A stretch of DNA of 64,000 bases. It comes from Pseudomonas solani (GTDB lineage: Bacteria > Pseudomonadota > Gammaproteobacteria > Pseudomonadales > Pseudomonadaceae). Below the pieces are notes generated by a model that was not told the origin of the DNA, did not search any database, and saw only the letters and a list, made by a program, of their open reading frames with translations. Where the stretch lies: NCBI RefSeq assembly GCF_026072635.1, contig NZ_AP023081.1, positions 714,501-778,500 of the forward strand, read 5' to 3'. Shown here piece by piece: positions 27,754-36,607 of the stretch (position 1 is the first letter of the stretch; every line of letters starts with the position of its first letter). Position numbers and translations under genes: made by a program.

Positions 27754-28827
27754 ATGCCGTACGAACCGGACGACTACCTGTCGAGACACTTCCAGACCAG
27801 TGGGATCGACCTCAACCAGAAGGTCGATGAACTGATCAGCCTTACGGTCCCGGGGGACAGCCGCAACCTCGCGCTGTACCGGGAAATGGTGATCACCGTG
27901 GTGCGCATGGCCCAGGCCGACCGCAACCGCTGGGACGCCAAGATCATGCTGCAGACGCTGCGCGAAATGGAGCATGCCTTCAGCGTTCTCGAACAGTTCA
28001 AGCGTCGCCGCAAGGTCACCGTATTCGGTTCGGCGCGGACGCCGGCCGAACATCCGATCTACGCCCTGGCCCGGGATCTGGGCGCGGAGTTGGCCAAGCT
28101 CGACCTGATGGTGATCACCGGCGCTGGTGGCGGCATCATGGCGGCGGCCCACGAGGGTGCGGGCCTGGAGAACAGCCTGGGGCTGAACATCACCCTGCCC
28201 TTCGAACAACACGCCAACGCCACGGTAGACGGCACGGACAACCTGCTGTCCTTCCATTTCTTCTTCGTGCGCAAGCTGTTCTTCGTCAAGGAAGCAGACG
28301 CACTGGTGCTCTGCCCGGGCGGCTTCGGCACCCTCGACGAAGCCCTCGAAGTGCTCACCCTGGTGCAGACCGGCAAGAGTCCGCTGGTGCCGATCGTCTT
28401 GCTCGATGAGCCCAACGGTAGCTACTGGAAGGACGCGCTGGATTTCCTCGACCGCCAGCTGGCGCAAAACCGCTACATCCTGCCCACCGACTTGAGGCTG
28501 ATGCGCCTGGTCAGCAGTGCCGAAGAGGCCGCCGACGAGATCGCCCGCTTCTACGGCAACTACCATTCGAGCCGCTGGCTCAAGGGCAGCTTCCTGGTTC
28601 GCATGAACCATGGCTTGAACGAGGCAGCCCTGACGACCGTCCGCGAAACCTTCGGCGACCTCTGCCTGCAAGGCACCTTCGAACAGCGCCCGTATTGCGA
28701 GTCGGAAAAGGATGAGCCCGAGTTCTGCGCCCTTGTCCGCCTGGCCTTCACCTTCAATGGCCGCGACCACGGGCGCCTACGTGAACTGATCGATTTCATC
28801 AACGAACGCCAACACTGGGCCAGCTGA
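27754..28827 (+). CDS. LOG-family nucleotide 5'-monophosphate nucleosidase
   Basis: This 357-residue protein has a central LOG/Rossmann domain with GSAR, ITGAGGGIMAAAHEGA and the signature PGGFGTLDEALEVLTLVQTG. This family (bacterial PpnN/YgdH and the related TIGR00730 proteins) releases ribose 5-phosphate from purine nucleotides, in some cases under ppGpp control. The N-terminal ~90 residues and C-terminal extension resemble the longer bacterial form. The ATG at 27754 has AAGGAG 6 bp upstream; an earlier Met at 27727 is less likely. It is convergent with recX. Confidence 0.88.
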   Translation: MPYEPDDYLSRHFQTSGIDLNQKVDELISLTVPGDSRNLALYREMVITVVRMAQADRNRWDAKIMLQTLREMEHAFSVLEQFKRRRKVTVFGSARTPAEHPIYALARDLGAELAKLDLMVITGAGGGIMAAAHEGAGLENSLGLNITLPFEQHANATVDGTDNLLSFHFFFVRKLFFVKEADALVLCPGGFGTLDEALEVLTLVQTGKSPLVPIVLLDEPNGSYWKDALDFLDRQLAQNRYILPTDLRLMRLVSSAEEAADEIARFYGNYHSSRWLKGSFLVRMNHGLNEAALTTVRETFGDLCLQGTFEQRPYCESEKDEPEFCALVRLAFTFNGRDHGRLRELIDFINERQHWAS

Positions 28828-28863
28828 CCTGGACATCCGACTACCTCCTCCCAAACGGCCAGC

Positions 28864-28888
28864 AGCCATGCGCAATCAGCGCATGGCT
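28864..28888. terminator. Hairpin between convergent LOG and recX genes
   Basis: A 10-bp stem AGCCATGCGC / GCGCATGGCT with loop AATCA lies between the two stops. No T run follows on either strand, so terminator activity is uncertain. Confidence 0.4.
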
Positions 28889-28904
28889 CAGGGCCGGCGA
28901 GAAC

Positions 28905-29372
28905 TCAGTCGTCCAGTGAAGCGCCGCGCAACAGGCGGCCGATCATGTCCATGGGATAGCCACGGTAGGCGAGGTAACGCCCTTGCTTGGCGCGCTCTCG
29001 TGCATCGCCTGGGCGTTCTCCCCCAAACTTGCGCTGCCAGACATCACGCAGATGGCTGCCCCAATCGATGCCCGCCTCACGCAGGGCGGATTCGATAGCA
29101 TCCCTGGGCAGGCCACGCTGGGCGAGATCTTCGCGGATACGCTGCGGCCCATAGCCTGCACGGGCACGGCTGGCCACGAAGCTTTCCAGGTAACGGGACT
29201 CGTCGAGCAGGCCCTCGTCCGCAAGGCGGTCAAGGGCGCTGTCGATCAACTCAGGAGGGGCGCCGCGTTGACGCAGCTTGCGCGTCAACTCGACTCGCCC
29301 GTGCTCGCGTCGTGCCAGGAGGTCCATGGCAGCCCGCCGCACCGCGGCGGGGCTGTCGAGCACGATGGGCAT
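28905..29372 (-). CDS. recX: Regulatory protein RecX
   Basis: This 155-residue all-helical protein caps RecA filaments and limits strand exchange. Three tandem three-helix repeats are visible (AAMDLLARREHGRVELTRKLRQRG; DRLADEGLLDESRYLESFVASRARAGYGPQRIREDLAQRGL; a third with KQGRYLAYRGYPMDMIGRLL). It lies 5 bp downstream of recA and is probably translated from recA read-through. Confidence 0.95.
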   Translation of the reverse strand: MPIVLDSPAAVRRAAMDLLARREHGRVELTRKLRQRGAPPELIDSALDRLADEGLLDESRYLESFVASRARAGYGPQRIREDLAQRGLPRDAIESALREAGIDWGSHLRDVWQRKFGGERPGDARERAKQGRYLAYRGYPMDMIGRLLRGASLDD

Positions 29373-29377
29373 GGGGA

Positions 29378-30427
29378 TTAGAAGTCGGCTTCGGTTTCAG
29401 CGACTTCCTTGGCGGAAGCGGCATCAGGCTTGACTGCATCGCGATTGAGCAGTTGCTCGCGAATCAGCTTCTCGACGGCCTTGCCCACTTCAGGATTGTC
29501 TTCCAGGTACTTGGCGGAATTGGCCTTGCCCTGGCCGATCTTGTTGCCCTGGTAGCTGTACCAGGCGCCGGATTTCTCCAGGATGCCCTGCTGTACGCCC
29601 AGATCGATGATCTCGCCGTTGCGGTAGATGCCCTTGCCGTAGAGGATCTGGAACTCGGCCTGACGGAAAGGCGGAGCGACCTTGTTCTTCACGACCTTGA
29701 CGCGGGTTTCGCTACCCACCACTTCCTCGCCTTCCTTCACCGCGCCGATGCGACGGATGTCGAGGCGGACGGAGGCGTAGAACTTCAGGGCGTTACCACC
29801 GGTGGTGGTTTCCGGGCTACCGAACATCACGCCGATCTTCATACGGATCTGGTTGATGAAGATGACCAGGCAGTTGGCGTTCTTGATGTTGCCGGTGATC
29901 TTGCGCAGCGCCTGGGACATGAGGCGGGCTTGCAGACCAACGTGGGAGTCGCCCATCTCGCCTTCGATCTCGGCCTTGGGCACGAGAGCCGCGACGGAGT
30001 CGACGATGATCACGTCAACGGCATTGGAACGCACCAGCATGTCGGTGATTTCCAGGGCCTGTTCGCCGGTGTCCGGCTGGGAAACCAGCAGGTCGTCGAC
30101 GTTCACGCCGAGCTTGCCGGCGTAGTCCGGATCGAGTGCGTGTTCAGCGTCGACGAAGGCGCAGGTGGCGCCCATCTTCTGGGCTTCGGCGATCACGGAC
30201 AGGGTGAGGGTCGTCTTGCCCGAAGACTCCGGACCGTAGATTTCCACGATACGGCCCTTGGGCAGGCCGCCGATGCCGAGAGCGATATCCAGGCCGAGGG
30301 AGCCGGTGGAAATAGCCGGAATGGCCTGGCGATCATGATCGCCCATGCGCATGACCGCGCCCTTGCCGAACTGCTTCTCGATCTGGCCCAGGGCAGCCGA
30401 CAAAGCACGCTTCTTGTTCTCGTCCAT
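29378..30427 (-). CDS. recA: Recombinase RecA
   Basis: This 349-residue DNA strand-exchange ATPase has Walker A GPESSGKTT, Walker B VIIVDSVAALVP, the FINQIRMKIGV and NALKFYASVR segments, and an acidic C-terminal tail. It is the SOS coprotease for LexA. A LexA box lies 44-59 bp before the start codon and GAGGA gives a ribosome site 6 bp upstream. recX follows. Confidence 0.99.
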   Translation of the reverse strand: MDENKKRALSAALGQIEKQFGKGAVMRMGDHDRQAIPAISTGSLGLDIALGIGGLPKGRIVEIYGPESSGKTTLTLSVIAEAQKMGATCAFVDAEHALDPDYAGKLGVNVDDLLVSQPDTGEQALEITDMLVRSNAVDVIIVDSVAALVPKAEIEGEMGDSHVGLQARLMSQALRKITGNIKNANCLVIFINQIRMKIGVMFGSPETTTGGNALKFYASVRLDIRRIGAVKEGEEVVGSETRVKVVKNKVAPPFRQAEFQILYGKGIYRNGEIIDLGVQQGILEKSGAWYSYQGNKIGQGKANSAKYLEDNPEVGKAVEKLIREQLLNRDAVKPDAASAKEVAETEADF

Positions 30428-30470
30428 TGAAGTCCTCGCTAATCAAGAGGGCCTGACAGGCCACCAACAA

Positions 30471-30486
30471 CTGTATAAGTAGCCAG
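30471..30486 (-). promoter_or_regulatory. LexA (SOS) box of recA
   Basis: CTG-N10-CAG with an A/T-rich core occurs in the recA upstream region (reads CTGGCTACTTATACAG on the recA strand). It fits the gammaproteobacterial LexA consensus. Confidence 0.85.
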
Positions 30487-30513
30487 TATTATTCCATAGG
30501 GCAAGACCCACGC

Positions 30514-31026
30514 CTACCCCTCGGACGCTTTTTCTCCTGCAGCTAGTCGGATAAGCCCATCCAGGGCCCTGGCGACCGTCTGCTGGCGAACGGCCTGTCG
30601 ATCGCCATCGAACCGGCAACGGCACGAAGACAAGGAATCGCCATCGGCCCAGGCCAGCCAGACCGTGCCCACCGGCTTCTCCGCCGAGCCGCCATCAGGC
30701 CCTGCCACCCCACTGACCGCCACGGCGAAACGCGCACCACTGGCGAGCCGGGCCCCCTGCGCCATCGCTTCGACCACTTCGCGGCTGACTGCGCCTACGC
30801 GACCGAACAGCTCTTCGGGTACATCCAGTTGCCGGGTCTTCTGACGATTGGAATAGGTGACGTAACCGGCCTCGAACCAGGCCGAGCTGCCGGGAATGCG
30901 AGTGATCGCCTCGGCGATACCTCCCCCGGTGCAGGATTCGGCTGTGGTCACCTGGGCAGCGAGCTCACGCAACGAATCGCCCAGGCGGGCAGCGAGCTCG
31001 GTCAGCCGTGAATCGATATCGGACAT
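30514..31026 (-). CDS. pncC: CinA C-terminal-like nicotinamide-nucleotide amidohydrolase (PncC)
   Basis: This 170-residue stand-alone CinA C-terminal domain has TTAESCTGGGIAEAIT, GSSAWFEAGYVTYSN and VSGVAGPDGGSAEKPVGTVWLA. PncC converts NMN to nicotinate mononucleotide in NAD recycling. The N-terminal MoCF-like domain of full CinA is absent, as usual in pseudomonads. The start at 31026 (MSDIDSRL) is chosen for the family start; longer frames extend to 31134. It lies upstream of recA with a LexA box between. Confidence 0.93.
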   Translation of the reverse strand: MSDIDSRLTELAARLGDSLRELAAQVTTAESCTGGGIAEAITRIPGSSAWFEAGYVTYSNRQKTRQLDVPEELFGRVGAVSREVVEAMAQGARLASGARFAVAVSGVAGPDGGSAEKPVGTVWLAWADGDSLSSCRCRFDGDRQAVRQQTVARALDGLIRLAAGEKASEG

Positions 31027-31155
31027 GTGCACTCCGGGGTTAAAGCGGGCCAGCGGGATACCGTACACTAGCGCCTTTTGCGCGCAAGGCCGGGCATGGA
31101 TTCCTCCTCCCGAACGCGCCTTGCCGCCCCACATTCAAGACAGATGCGCTGACAG

Positions 31156-33735
31156 ATGGCCAAAGATACCCAGGACCTCTCCGACCACACCCCGATGATG
31201 CAGCAGTATTGGCGGCTGAAGAACCAGCACCCGGACCAGCTGATGTTCTATCGCATGGGTGACTTCTACGAGATCTTCTACGAAGACGCCAAGAAGGCGG
31301 CCAAGCTTCTCGACATCACCCTCACCGCCCGTGGCCAGTCCGCCGGCAAGTCGATCCCCATGGCGGGCATTCCCTTCCATTCGGTGGAAGGCTACCTCGC
31401 CAAACTGGTGAAGCTGGGCGAGTCGGTGGTCATCTGCGAGCAGATCGGCGACCCGGCCACCAGCAAGGGCCCGGTCGAACGCCAGGTGGTGCGCATCATC
31501 ACTCCCGGCACCATCAGCGATGAGGCACTGCTGGATGAGCGCCGCGACAACCTGATCGGTGCGGTACTGGGCGACGAACGCCTGTTCGGCCTCGCCGTGC
31601 TCGACATCACCAGCGGCCGCTTCAGCGTGCAGGAGATCAAGGGCTGGGAAAACCTGCTGGCCGAACTCGAGCGCATGAACCCTGCCGAACTGTTGATCCC
31701 GGACGATTGGCCCCAAGGCCTACCAGCGGAGAAACGCCGTGGCGTGCGCCGTCGCGCGCCCTGGGACTTCGACCGGGATTCCGCACGCAAAAGCCTGTGC
31801 CAGCAGTTCGGCGTGCAGGACCTCAAGGGCTTCGGCTGTGAGAACCTGACCCTGGCCATCGGCGCCGCCGGCTGCCTGCTGGGCTACGCCAAGGAAACCC
31901 AGCGCACCGCCCTGCCCCACCTGCGCAGCCTGCGCCATGATCGCCTGGATGACACGGTGATCCTCGACGGTGCCAGCCGCCGCAACCTGGAGCTGGACAT
32001 CAACCTCGCCGGCGGGCGCGACAACACCCTGCAATCGGTGGTCGACCGCTGCCAGACCGCCATGGGCAGCCGCCTGCTGAGCCGCTGGCTGAACCGCCCG
32101 CTGCGCGACCGCGCCGTACTGGAAGCACGCCAGGACTCCATCAGTTGCCTGCTGGAGCGCTTCCGCTTCGAAGGCCTGCAACCCCAACTGAAGGAAATCG
32201 GCGACGTCGAGCGCGTCCTCGCCCGTATCGGCCTGCGTAACGCCCGCCCTCGCGACCTGGCCCGCCTTCGCGACGCCCTGGCCGCCCTGCCGGAGCTGCA
32301 GCAGGCCATGACCGGCCTGGAAGCACCGCACCTTGGCGTCCTGGCCACCAACATCCGCACCTACCCGGAACTGGCGGAGCTGCTGGCCCGCGCCATCATC
32401 GAAACACCGCCCGCGGTGATCCGTGACGGTGGCGTGATCAAGACCGGCTACGACGCGGAACTGGACGAGCTGCAAGCCCTGAGCGAGAACGCCGGCCAAT
32501 ACCTGATGGATCTGGAGGCCCGCGAGAAGGCGCGCACCGGCCTGCCCAACCTCAAGGTCGGCTACAACCGCATCCACGGCTACTTCATCGAACTGCCCCG
32601 CGTGCAGGCCGAGCAGGCTCCCGCCGACTACATCCGCCGCCAGACCCTCAAGGGTGCCGAACGCTTCATCACCCCCGAGCTCAAGGCATTCGAGGACAAG
32701 GCGCTATCGGCCAAGAGTCGCGCCCTGGCCCGTGAAAAGATGCTCTACGAGGAACTGCTGGAGCAGCTGATCGAACAGCTGGCGCCGCTGCAGGACACCG
32801 CTGCCGCTCTGGCCGAGCTGGACGTGCTGAGCAACCTGGCCGAGCGCGCGCTGAACCTCGACCTGAATCGCCCCCGCTTCGTCGAAGAGCCCTGCATGCG
32901 CATCGTGCAAGGCCGCCATCCGGTGGTGGAACAGGTACTGGATACCCCCTTCGTGGCCAACGACCTGTCGCTGGACGACACCACGCGCATGCTGATCATC
33001 ACCGGCCCGAACATGGGCGGTAAATCGACCTACATGCGCCAGACCGCCCTCATCGTCCTGCTGGCCCATATCGGCAGCTTCGTGCCGGCAGCCAGTTGCG
33101 AACTGTCGCCGGTGGACCGCATCTTCACCCGCATCGGCTCCAGCGACGATCTCGCCGGCGGCCGCTCCACCTTCATGGTGGAGATGAGCGAGACCGCCAA
33201 CATCCTGCACAACGCCACCGACAGCAGCCTGGTGCTGATGGACGAAGTGGGCCGTGGCACCAGCACCTTCGACGGTCTGTCCCTGGCCTGGGCCGCCGCC
33301 GAGCACCTGGCGCGCCTGCGCGCCTACACGCTGTTCGCCACCCACTATTTCGAGCTGACCGTGCTGCCGGAAAGCGAGCCGGTGGTAGCCAACGTCCACC
33401 TCAATGCTACCGAGCACAACGAGCGCATCGTCTTCCTGCACCACGTGCTGCCTGGCCCTGCCAGCCAGAGCTATGGCCTGGCGGTGGCTCAGCTTGCGGG
33501 CGTTCCAGCCGACGTGATCCAGCGTGCCCGCCAGCATCTGGCGCGCCTGGAGACCACCAGCCTGCCCCACGAAGCGCCGAAAGCAGCACCTGGGCAACCC
33601 GTACCGCCGATGCAGAGCGACATGTTCGCGAGCCTCCCGCACCCGGTACTGGACGAGCTGGCGAAGCTGCAACCAGACGACCTGACCCCACGCCGCGCGT
33701 TGGAGTTGTTATATACATTGAAGGCTCGAATCTAA
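31156..33735 (+). CDS. mutS: DNA mismatch repair protein MutS
   Basis: This 859-residue mismatch sensor has the DNA-contact loop with conserved Phe and Glu (RMGDFYEIFYEDA), a connector and lever region, and a C-terminal ABC-type ATPase (Walker A GPNMGGKST, signature and Walker B LVLMDEVGRGTSTFDG). It is divergent from pncC and followed by fdxA. It ends in the helix typical of MutS (RALELLYTLKARI). Confidence 0.99.
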   Translation: MAKDTQDLSDHTPMMQQYWRLKNQHPDQLMFYRMGDFYEIFYEDAKKAAKLLDITLTARGQSAGKSIPMAGIPFHSVEGYLAKLVKLGESVVICEQIGDPATSKGPVERQVVRIITPGTISDEALLDERRDNLIGAVLGDERLFGLAVLDITSGRFSVQEIKGWENLLAELERMNPAELLIPDDWPQGLPAEKRRGVRRRAPWDFDRDSARKSLCQQFGVQDLKGFGCENLTLAIGAAGCLLGYAKETQRTALPHLRSLRHDRLDDTVILDGASRRNLELDINLAGGRDNTLQSVVDRCQTAMGSRLLSRWLNRPLRDRAVLEARQDSISCLLERFRFEGLQPQLKEIGDVERVLARIGLRNARPRDLARLRDALAALPELQQAMTGLEAPHLGVLATNIRTYPELAELLARAIIETPPAVIRDGGVIKTGYDAELDELQALSENAGQYLMDLEAREKARTGLPNLKVGYNRIHGYFIELPRVQAEQAPADYIRRQTLKGAERFITPELKAFEDKALSAKSRALAREKMLYEELLEQLIEQLAPLQDTAAALAELDVLSNLAERALNLDLNRPRFVEEPCMRIVQGRHPVVEQVLDTPFVANDLSLDDTTRMLIITGPNMGGKSTYMRQTALIVLLAHIGSFVPAASCELSPVDRIFTRIGSSDDLAGGRSTFMVEMSETANILHNATDSSLVLMDEVGRGTSTFDGLSLAWAAAEHLARLRAYTLFATHYFELTVLPESEPVVANVHLNATEHNERIVFLHHVLPGPASQSYGLAVAQLAGVPADVIQRARQHLARLETTSLPHEAPKAAPGQPVPPMQSDMFASLPHPVLDELAKLQPDDLTPRRALELLYTLKARI

Positions 33736-33873
33736 CGCCATAGCGCACAAGCTGTTAGAATCCCGCGCGCTCTGGACGAGCTCCGACCACAAGCCTGAGC
33801 CGGAGACGCCATTCCAGAGCCGGGGAGCCCAATTAGCCAGGGTTTCCGAGCCGCCGCTGAGGAGAGAATTAGA

Positions 33874-34197
33874 ATGACCTTCGTCGTCACCGACAACTGC
33901 ATCAAATGCAAATACACTGACTGTGTGGAAGTCTGTCCGGTGGACTGCTTCTACGAAGGCCCGAACTTCCTGGTCATTCACCCGGACGAGTGCATCGACT
34001 GCGCACTGTGCGAACCCGAATGCCCGGCCCAGGCCATCTTCTCCGAGGACGAAGTTCCGGAGGATATGCAGGAGTTCATCGAGCTCAACCGTGATCTCGC
34101 TGAAGTCTGGCCGAACATCACCGAGAAGAAAGACGCCCTGGCAGACGCCGAAGAGTGGGATGGCGTCAAAGGCAAGCTCCCGCAACTGGAGCGCTGA
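33874..34197 (+). CDS. fdxA: Seven-iron ferredoxin FdxA
   Basis: This 107-residue ferredoxin has the 3Fe-4S/4Fe-4S pattern of Azotobacter ferredoxin I: CIKCKYTDCVEVCP at the N terminus and CIDCALCEPECP in the second half, followed by an acidic helical tail. It is a low-potential cytosolic electron carrier. The start follows GAGGAGAG-like ribosome sequence. A terminator follows. RsmZ lies just downstream on the opposite strand, as in P. aeruginosa. Confidence 0.97.
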   Translation: MTFVVTDNCIKCKYTDCVEVCPVDCFYEGPNFLVIHPDECIDCALCEPECPAQAIFSEDEVPEDMQEFIELNRDLAEVWPNITEKKDALADAEEWDGVKGKLPQLER

Positions 34198-34211
34198 TCG
34201 ACAGACAGCAA

Positions 34212-34242
34212 AAAGGCCCGCAATCGCGGGCCTTTGTTTTTT
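34212..34242 (+). terminator. Rho-independent terminator of fdxA
   Basis: The stem AAAGGCCCGC / GCGGGCCTTT with loop AATC is followed by GTTTTTT. Confidence 0.93.
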
Positions 34243-34248
34243 GCGGGC

Positions 34249-34380
34249 AAAAAAAGGGGCGGTTGCCCGCCCACTCTTTTGTCCCTATCCCTTTAAATCC
34301 CTTTCATCATCCTGATGAGTCACATCCCGTGACGCTCCTGGCCGAAGTCCGTATCGGCCCGCAACGTTCCGTGTTGCATG
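34249..34380 (-). ncRNA. rsmZ: RsmZ small RNA (RsmA/CsrA-sequestering)
   Basis: The minus-strand transcript of about 130 nt carries eight GGA motifs. Four lie in loops of short stems: GCAAC/GTTGC with ACGGA (34377-34361), GGCCGA/TCGGCC with ACGGA (34359-34340), GTCAC/GTGAC with GGGA (34333-34319) and TCATC/GATGA with AGGA (34318-34304). Others, such as GGGA at 34300-34282, are single-stranded. It ends in a terminator, GGGCGG-GCAA-CCGCCC plus seven U (34272-34249). A GacA box lies about 180 bp upstream. RsmZ binds RsmA dimers through GGA loops and releases target mRNAs. Position between fdxA and rpoS matches P. aeruginosa. Confidence 0.93.
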
Positions 34381-34386
34381 GGGCTG

Positions 34387-34414
34387 ATGATAGCGACTCC
34401 AGGTAATCGAACAA
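34387..34414 (-). promoter_or_regulatory. Probable rsmZ promoter
   Basis: On the minus strand, TTGTTC (34414-34409) and TATCAT (34392-34387) are spaced by 16 bp. The start would lie near 34380. The -10 matches five of six consensus bases; the -35 is weak, as expected for a GacA-dependent promoter. Confidence 0.7.
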
Positions 34415-34552
34415 GGGCACCTGTTGGTGAAACAGCGGCGTGCGGCGTTAGGCTTAAAAATAAAAAGCCTTTATTTTCAATAATTTAAAAATAAACCTCA
34501 GTGATCTCGCCACATTATCGACTGGCTTTTGACCCATAACACTTACACCACT

Positions 34553-34570
34553 TGTAAGCGAATACTTACA
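34553..34570 (-). promoter_or_regulatory. GacA box (upstream activating sequence of rsmZ)
   Basis: TGTAAG-CGAATA-CTTACA is a perfect match to the GacA consensus TGTAAG-N6-CTTACA. Its centre lies about 180 bp upstream of the inferred rsmZ start. The A/T-rich run at 34456-34496 between it and the promoter is a possible MvaT/MvaU site, as described for P. aeruginosa rsmZ. Confidence 0.93.
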
Positions 34571-34630
34571 AGCACGTTATGCGCAAACAACGAAACGGCG
34601 GCATAACCACTTGTTCCTGATCGGCTCCCC

Positions 34631-34659
34631 AAAAAGAAACCCGGCCAAGGCCGGGTTTC
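34631..34659 (-). terminator. Rho-independent terminator of rpoS
   Basis: On the minus strand the stem GAAACCCGGCC / GGCCGGGTTTC (loop TT) is followed by five T. It lies 17-45 bp after the rpoS stop. Confidence 0.93.
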
Positions 34660-34675
34660 TTCGGATCACTATCGG

Positions 34676-35673
34676 TTATTGGAACAAGGCATCACTCGAA
34701 AGGCCGTTCTTCTCAAGAATCTCCCGCAGGCGCTTCAAGGCTTCCACCTGGATCTGCCTCACCCGCTCCCGGGTCAGTCCGATTTCCTGGCCGACTTCCT
34801 CGAGCGTGCAGCTTTCATGGCCGCGCAAGCCAAAGCGGCGCACGACGACCTCACGCTGTTTGTCCGTCAATTCGGAAAGCCATTGATCGATGCTCTGCGA
34901 CAAATCGTCATCCTGCAGCAACTCGCAGGGGTCGGTAGGACGGTCGTCGGTCAGGGTATCGAGCAGCGTCTTGTCCGAATCAGGGCCCAGGGAAACGTCC
35001 ACCGAGGTAACCCGCTCGTTCAGGCCGAGCATCCGCTTCACCTCTTCAACCGGCTTCTCGAGCAGGTTGGCGATTTCTTCGGCGGAGGGCTCGTGATCGA
35101 GCTTGTGGGTCAACTCCCGCGCTGCGCGCAGATAGACGTTGAGTTCCTTGACCACATGGATCGGCAGCCGGATGGTCCGGGTCTGATTCATGATCGCGCG
35201 TTCGATGGTCTGGCGTATCCACCAGGTCGCATAGGTGGAGAAGCGGAACCCCCGCTCCGGGTCGAACTTCTCGACCGCCCTGATCAAGCCGAGGTTGCCC
35301 TCTTCGATCAGATCCAGCAGGGAGAGCCCCCGGTTGACATAGCGTCGGGCGATTTTCACCACCAGGCGCAGGTTGCTCTCGATCATGCGTTTGCGTCCGG
35401 CGGGATCACCACGCTGCGCCAGGCGCGCGAAGTGCACTTCTTCTTCCGGAGTCAGGAGGGGGAAAAGCCGATTTCGTTGAGGTAAAGCTGGGTCGCGTCT
35501 AGGGCGCGCGTGTAGTCGATGTACTTGTGCTGCTTGAGTGAGCTCGACTTGGATTTGGTGCTGGGGGGAGACTCGTGCTCCTCGCTCAATCCCTCGTCCA
35601 TGACGACGCCTGGCTCCAGGAGGAGCAGCTCGTCGTCGACGTCAAACTCCGGCGCTTCTTTATTGAGTGCCAT
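34676..35673 (-). pseudogene. rpoS: Stationary-phase sigma factor RpoS, frameshifted by one base
   Basis: RpoS directs RNA polymerase to general-stress and stationary-phase promoters. The gene is in two frames. The first starts at 35673 (MALNKEAPEF) and runs through region 1.2 (YTRALDATQLYLNEIGFSP), then stops at residue 73. The second continues from about 35460 with the rest of regions 1.2-4 (FARLAQRGDPAGRKRMIESNLRLVV, the -10 region FSTYATWWIRQT, and the C-terminal LREILEKNGLSSDALFQ). The junction is a run of five G at 35458-35462 (C run on the coding strand). Six would restore SPLLTPEEEVHF and 332 residues. Sequencing error is likeliest; rpoS mutants do occur in cultures. The promoter normally lies within upstream nlpD. 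Confidence 0.92.
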
Positions 35674-35776
35674 TGTTGTTGTCCCTTGCTGAGTTCGACA
35701 ACAAGCTCTGACGACGCCATTTCCCTGGCTACGCCTGAGCCCGTCCATCCCACGTGGGTGACGGGCCGACGTCGGA

Positions 35777-36607
35777 TCAACGACGAGGCAGATATTGCAG
35801 TGGATCTACAGGCTTACCTTGGCGGCGAATTTCAAAGTGAAGCTTCACCCGGTCAGTACCCGTTGAGCCCATCTCTGCAATGGTCTGTCCGACCTTGACC
35901 TGCTGTCCTTCCCGTACCAGCAGCCTGCGGTTGTGACCATAGGCGCTTACGTAGGTATCGCTGTGCTTGATGATCACCAATTCGCCGTAGCCCCGTAATC
36001 CACTCCCGGCGTAAACAACGGAACCATCCGATGCAGCCAAAACAGGCTGGCCTAATTCACCTGCTATATCAATCCCTTTATTCAAACTACCGTTTGAGGA
36101 AAAACGGCCGATCATCGCGCCGTTCGCAGGCCACGCCCAGCCAGTCGCTGAGCGGGTTACAGGCAAGGTCGGAGTCGTTGCCGGCGTGGTCGCGACAGGT
36201 GGCGGCACGGGCTTGGTGGGCTGATTCTGAGCCGGCTGGCTCGGCTGCGTAGTGGGCTGCTTTGGCGGTGGCGTAGTGACGACAGGCGCTGTCGCAACGG
36301 AACGTACCGGAGCGGAATTGGACTGCCCGTCGAAGCGGATCGTCTGCCCCGGACGGATCACATAGGGCGCGGGAATGTTGTTGCGGGCAGCCAGGGCCTT
36401 CCAGTCCCAGCCGAAACGGAAGGCAATGGAATAGAGTGTGTCGCCCCGCTGGACACGGTACTGACCCGTGGTCACCGGCTGGCGCTGCTGGGCAGCGGCA
36501 CGGCCATCGCGGTCGACCACCTGCACACCGCCAGGCGGCGAGCTGGCGCACCCTGCCAGCAACAAGCCGACGGCAACGACGGACAACAGTCCTCGTGTGC
36601 TTCCCAT
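35777..36607 (-). CDS. nlpD: NlpD-type lipoprotein, LysM and degenerate LytM/M23 domains
   Basis: This 276-residue outer-membrane lipoprotein has lipobox LLAGC near residue 20, a LysM peptidoglycan-binding domain (YRVQRGDTLYSIAFRFGWDW...), a Pro/Gln/Thr-rich linker and a C-terminal LytM domain. The zinc-binding positions are not intact (NKGIDIAG lacks the H-x-x-x-D His; VKLHFEIR keeps one His), so it should activate a cell-wall amidase, as NlpD does for AmiC, during division. Start at 36607 is taken for a signal of normal length; a Met 10 residues upstream is possible. The gene precedes rpoS and normally houses its main promoter. Confidence 0.95.
   Translation of the reverse strand: MGSTRGLLSVVAVGLLLAGCASSPPGGVQVVDRDGRAAAQQRQPVTTGQYRVQRGDTLYSIAFRFGWDWKALAARNNIPAPYVIRPGQTIRFDGQSNSAPVRSVATAPVVTTPPPKQPTTQPSQPAQNQPTKPVPPPVATTPATTPTLPVTRSATGWAWPANGAMIGRFSSNGSLNKGIDIAGELGQPVLAASDGSVVYAGSGLRGYGELVIIKHSDTYVSAYGHNRRLLVREGQQVKVGQTIAEMGSTGTDRVKLHFEIRRQGKPVDPLQYLPRR

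Noticed and set aside
34571..34675. A GacA-controlled RNA on the plus strand, to the right of the box
   Set aside because: Only about 100 bp remain before rpoS and these hold the rpoS terminator. The GGA hairpins and the promoter lie on the left, on the minus strand.
35777..36607. NlpD as an active M23 endopeptidase
   Set aside because: The first zinc-binding His is replaced by Asn, so it is better seen as an amidase activator.
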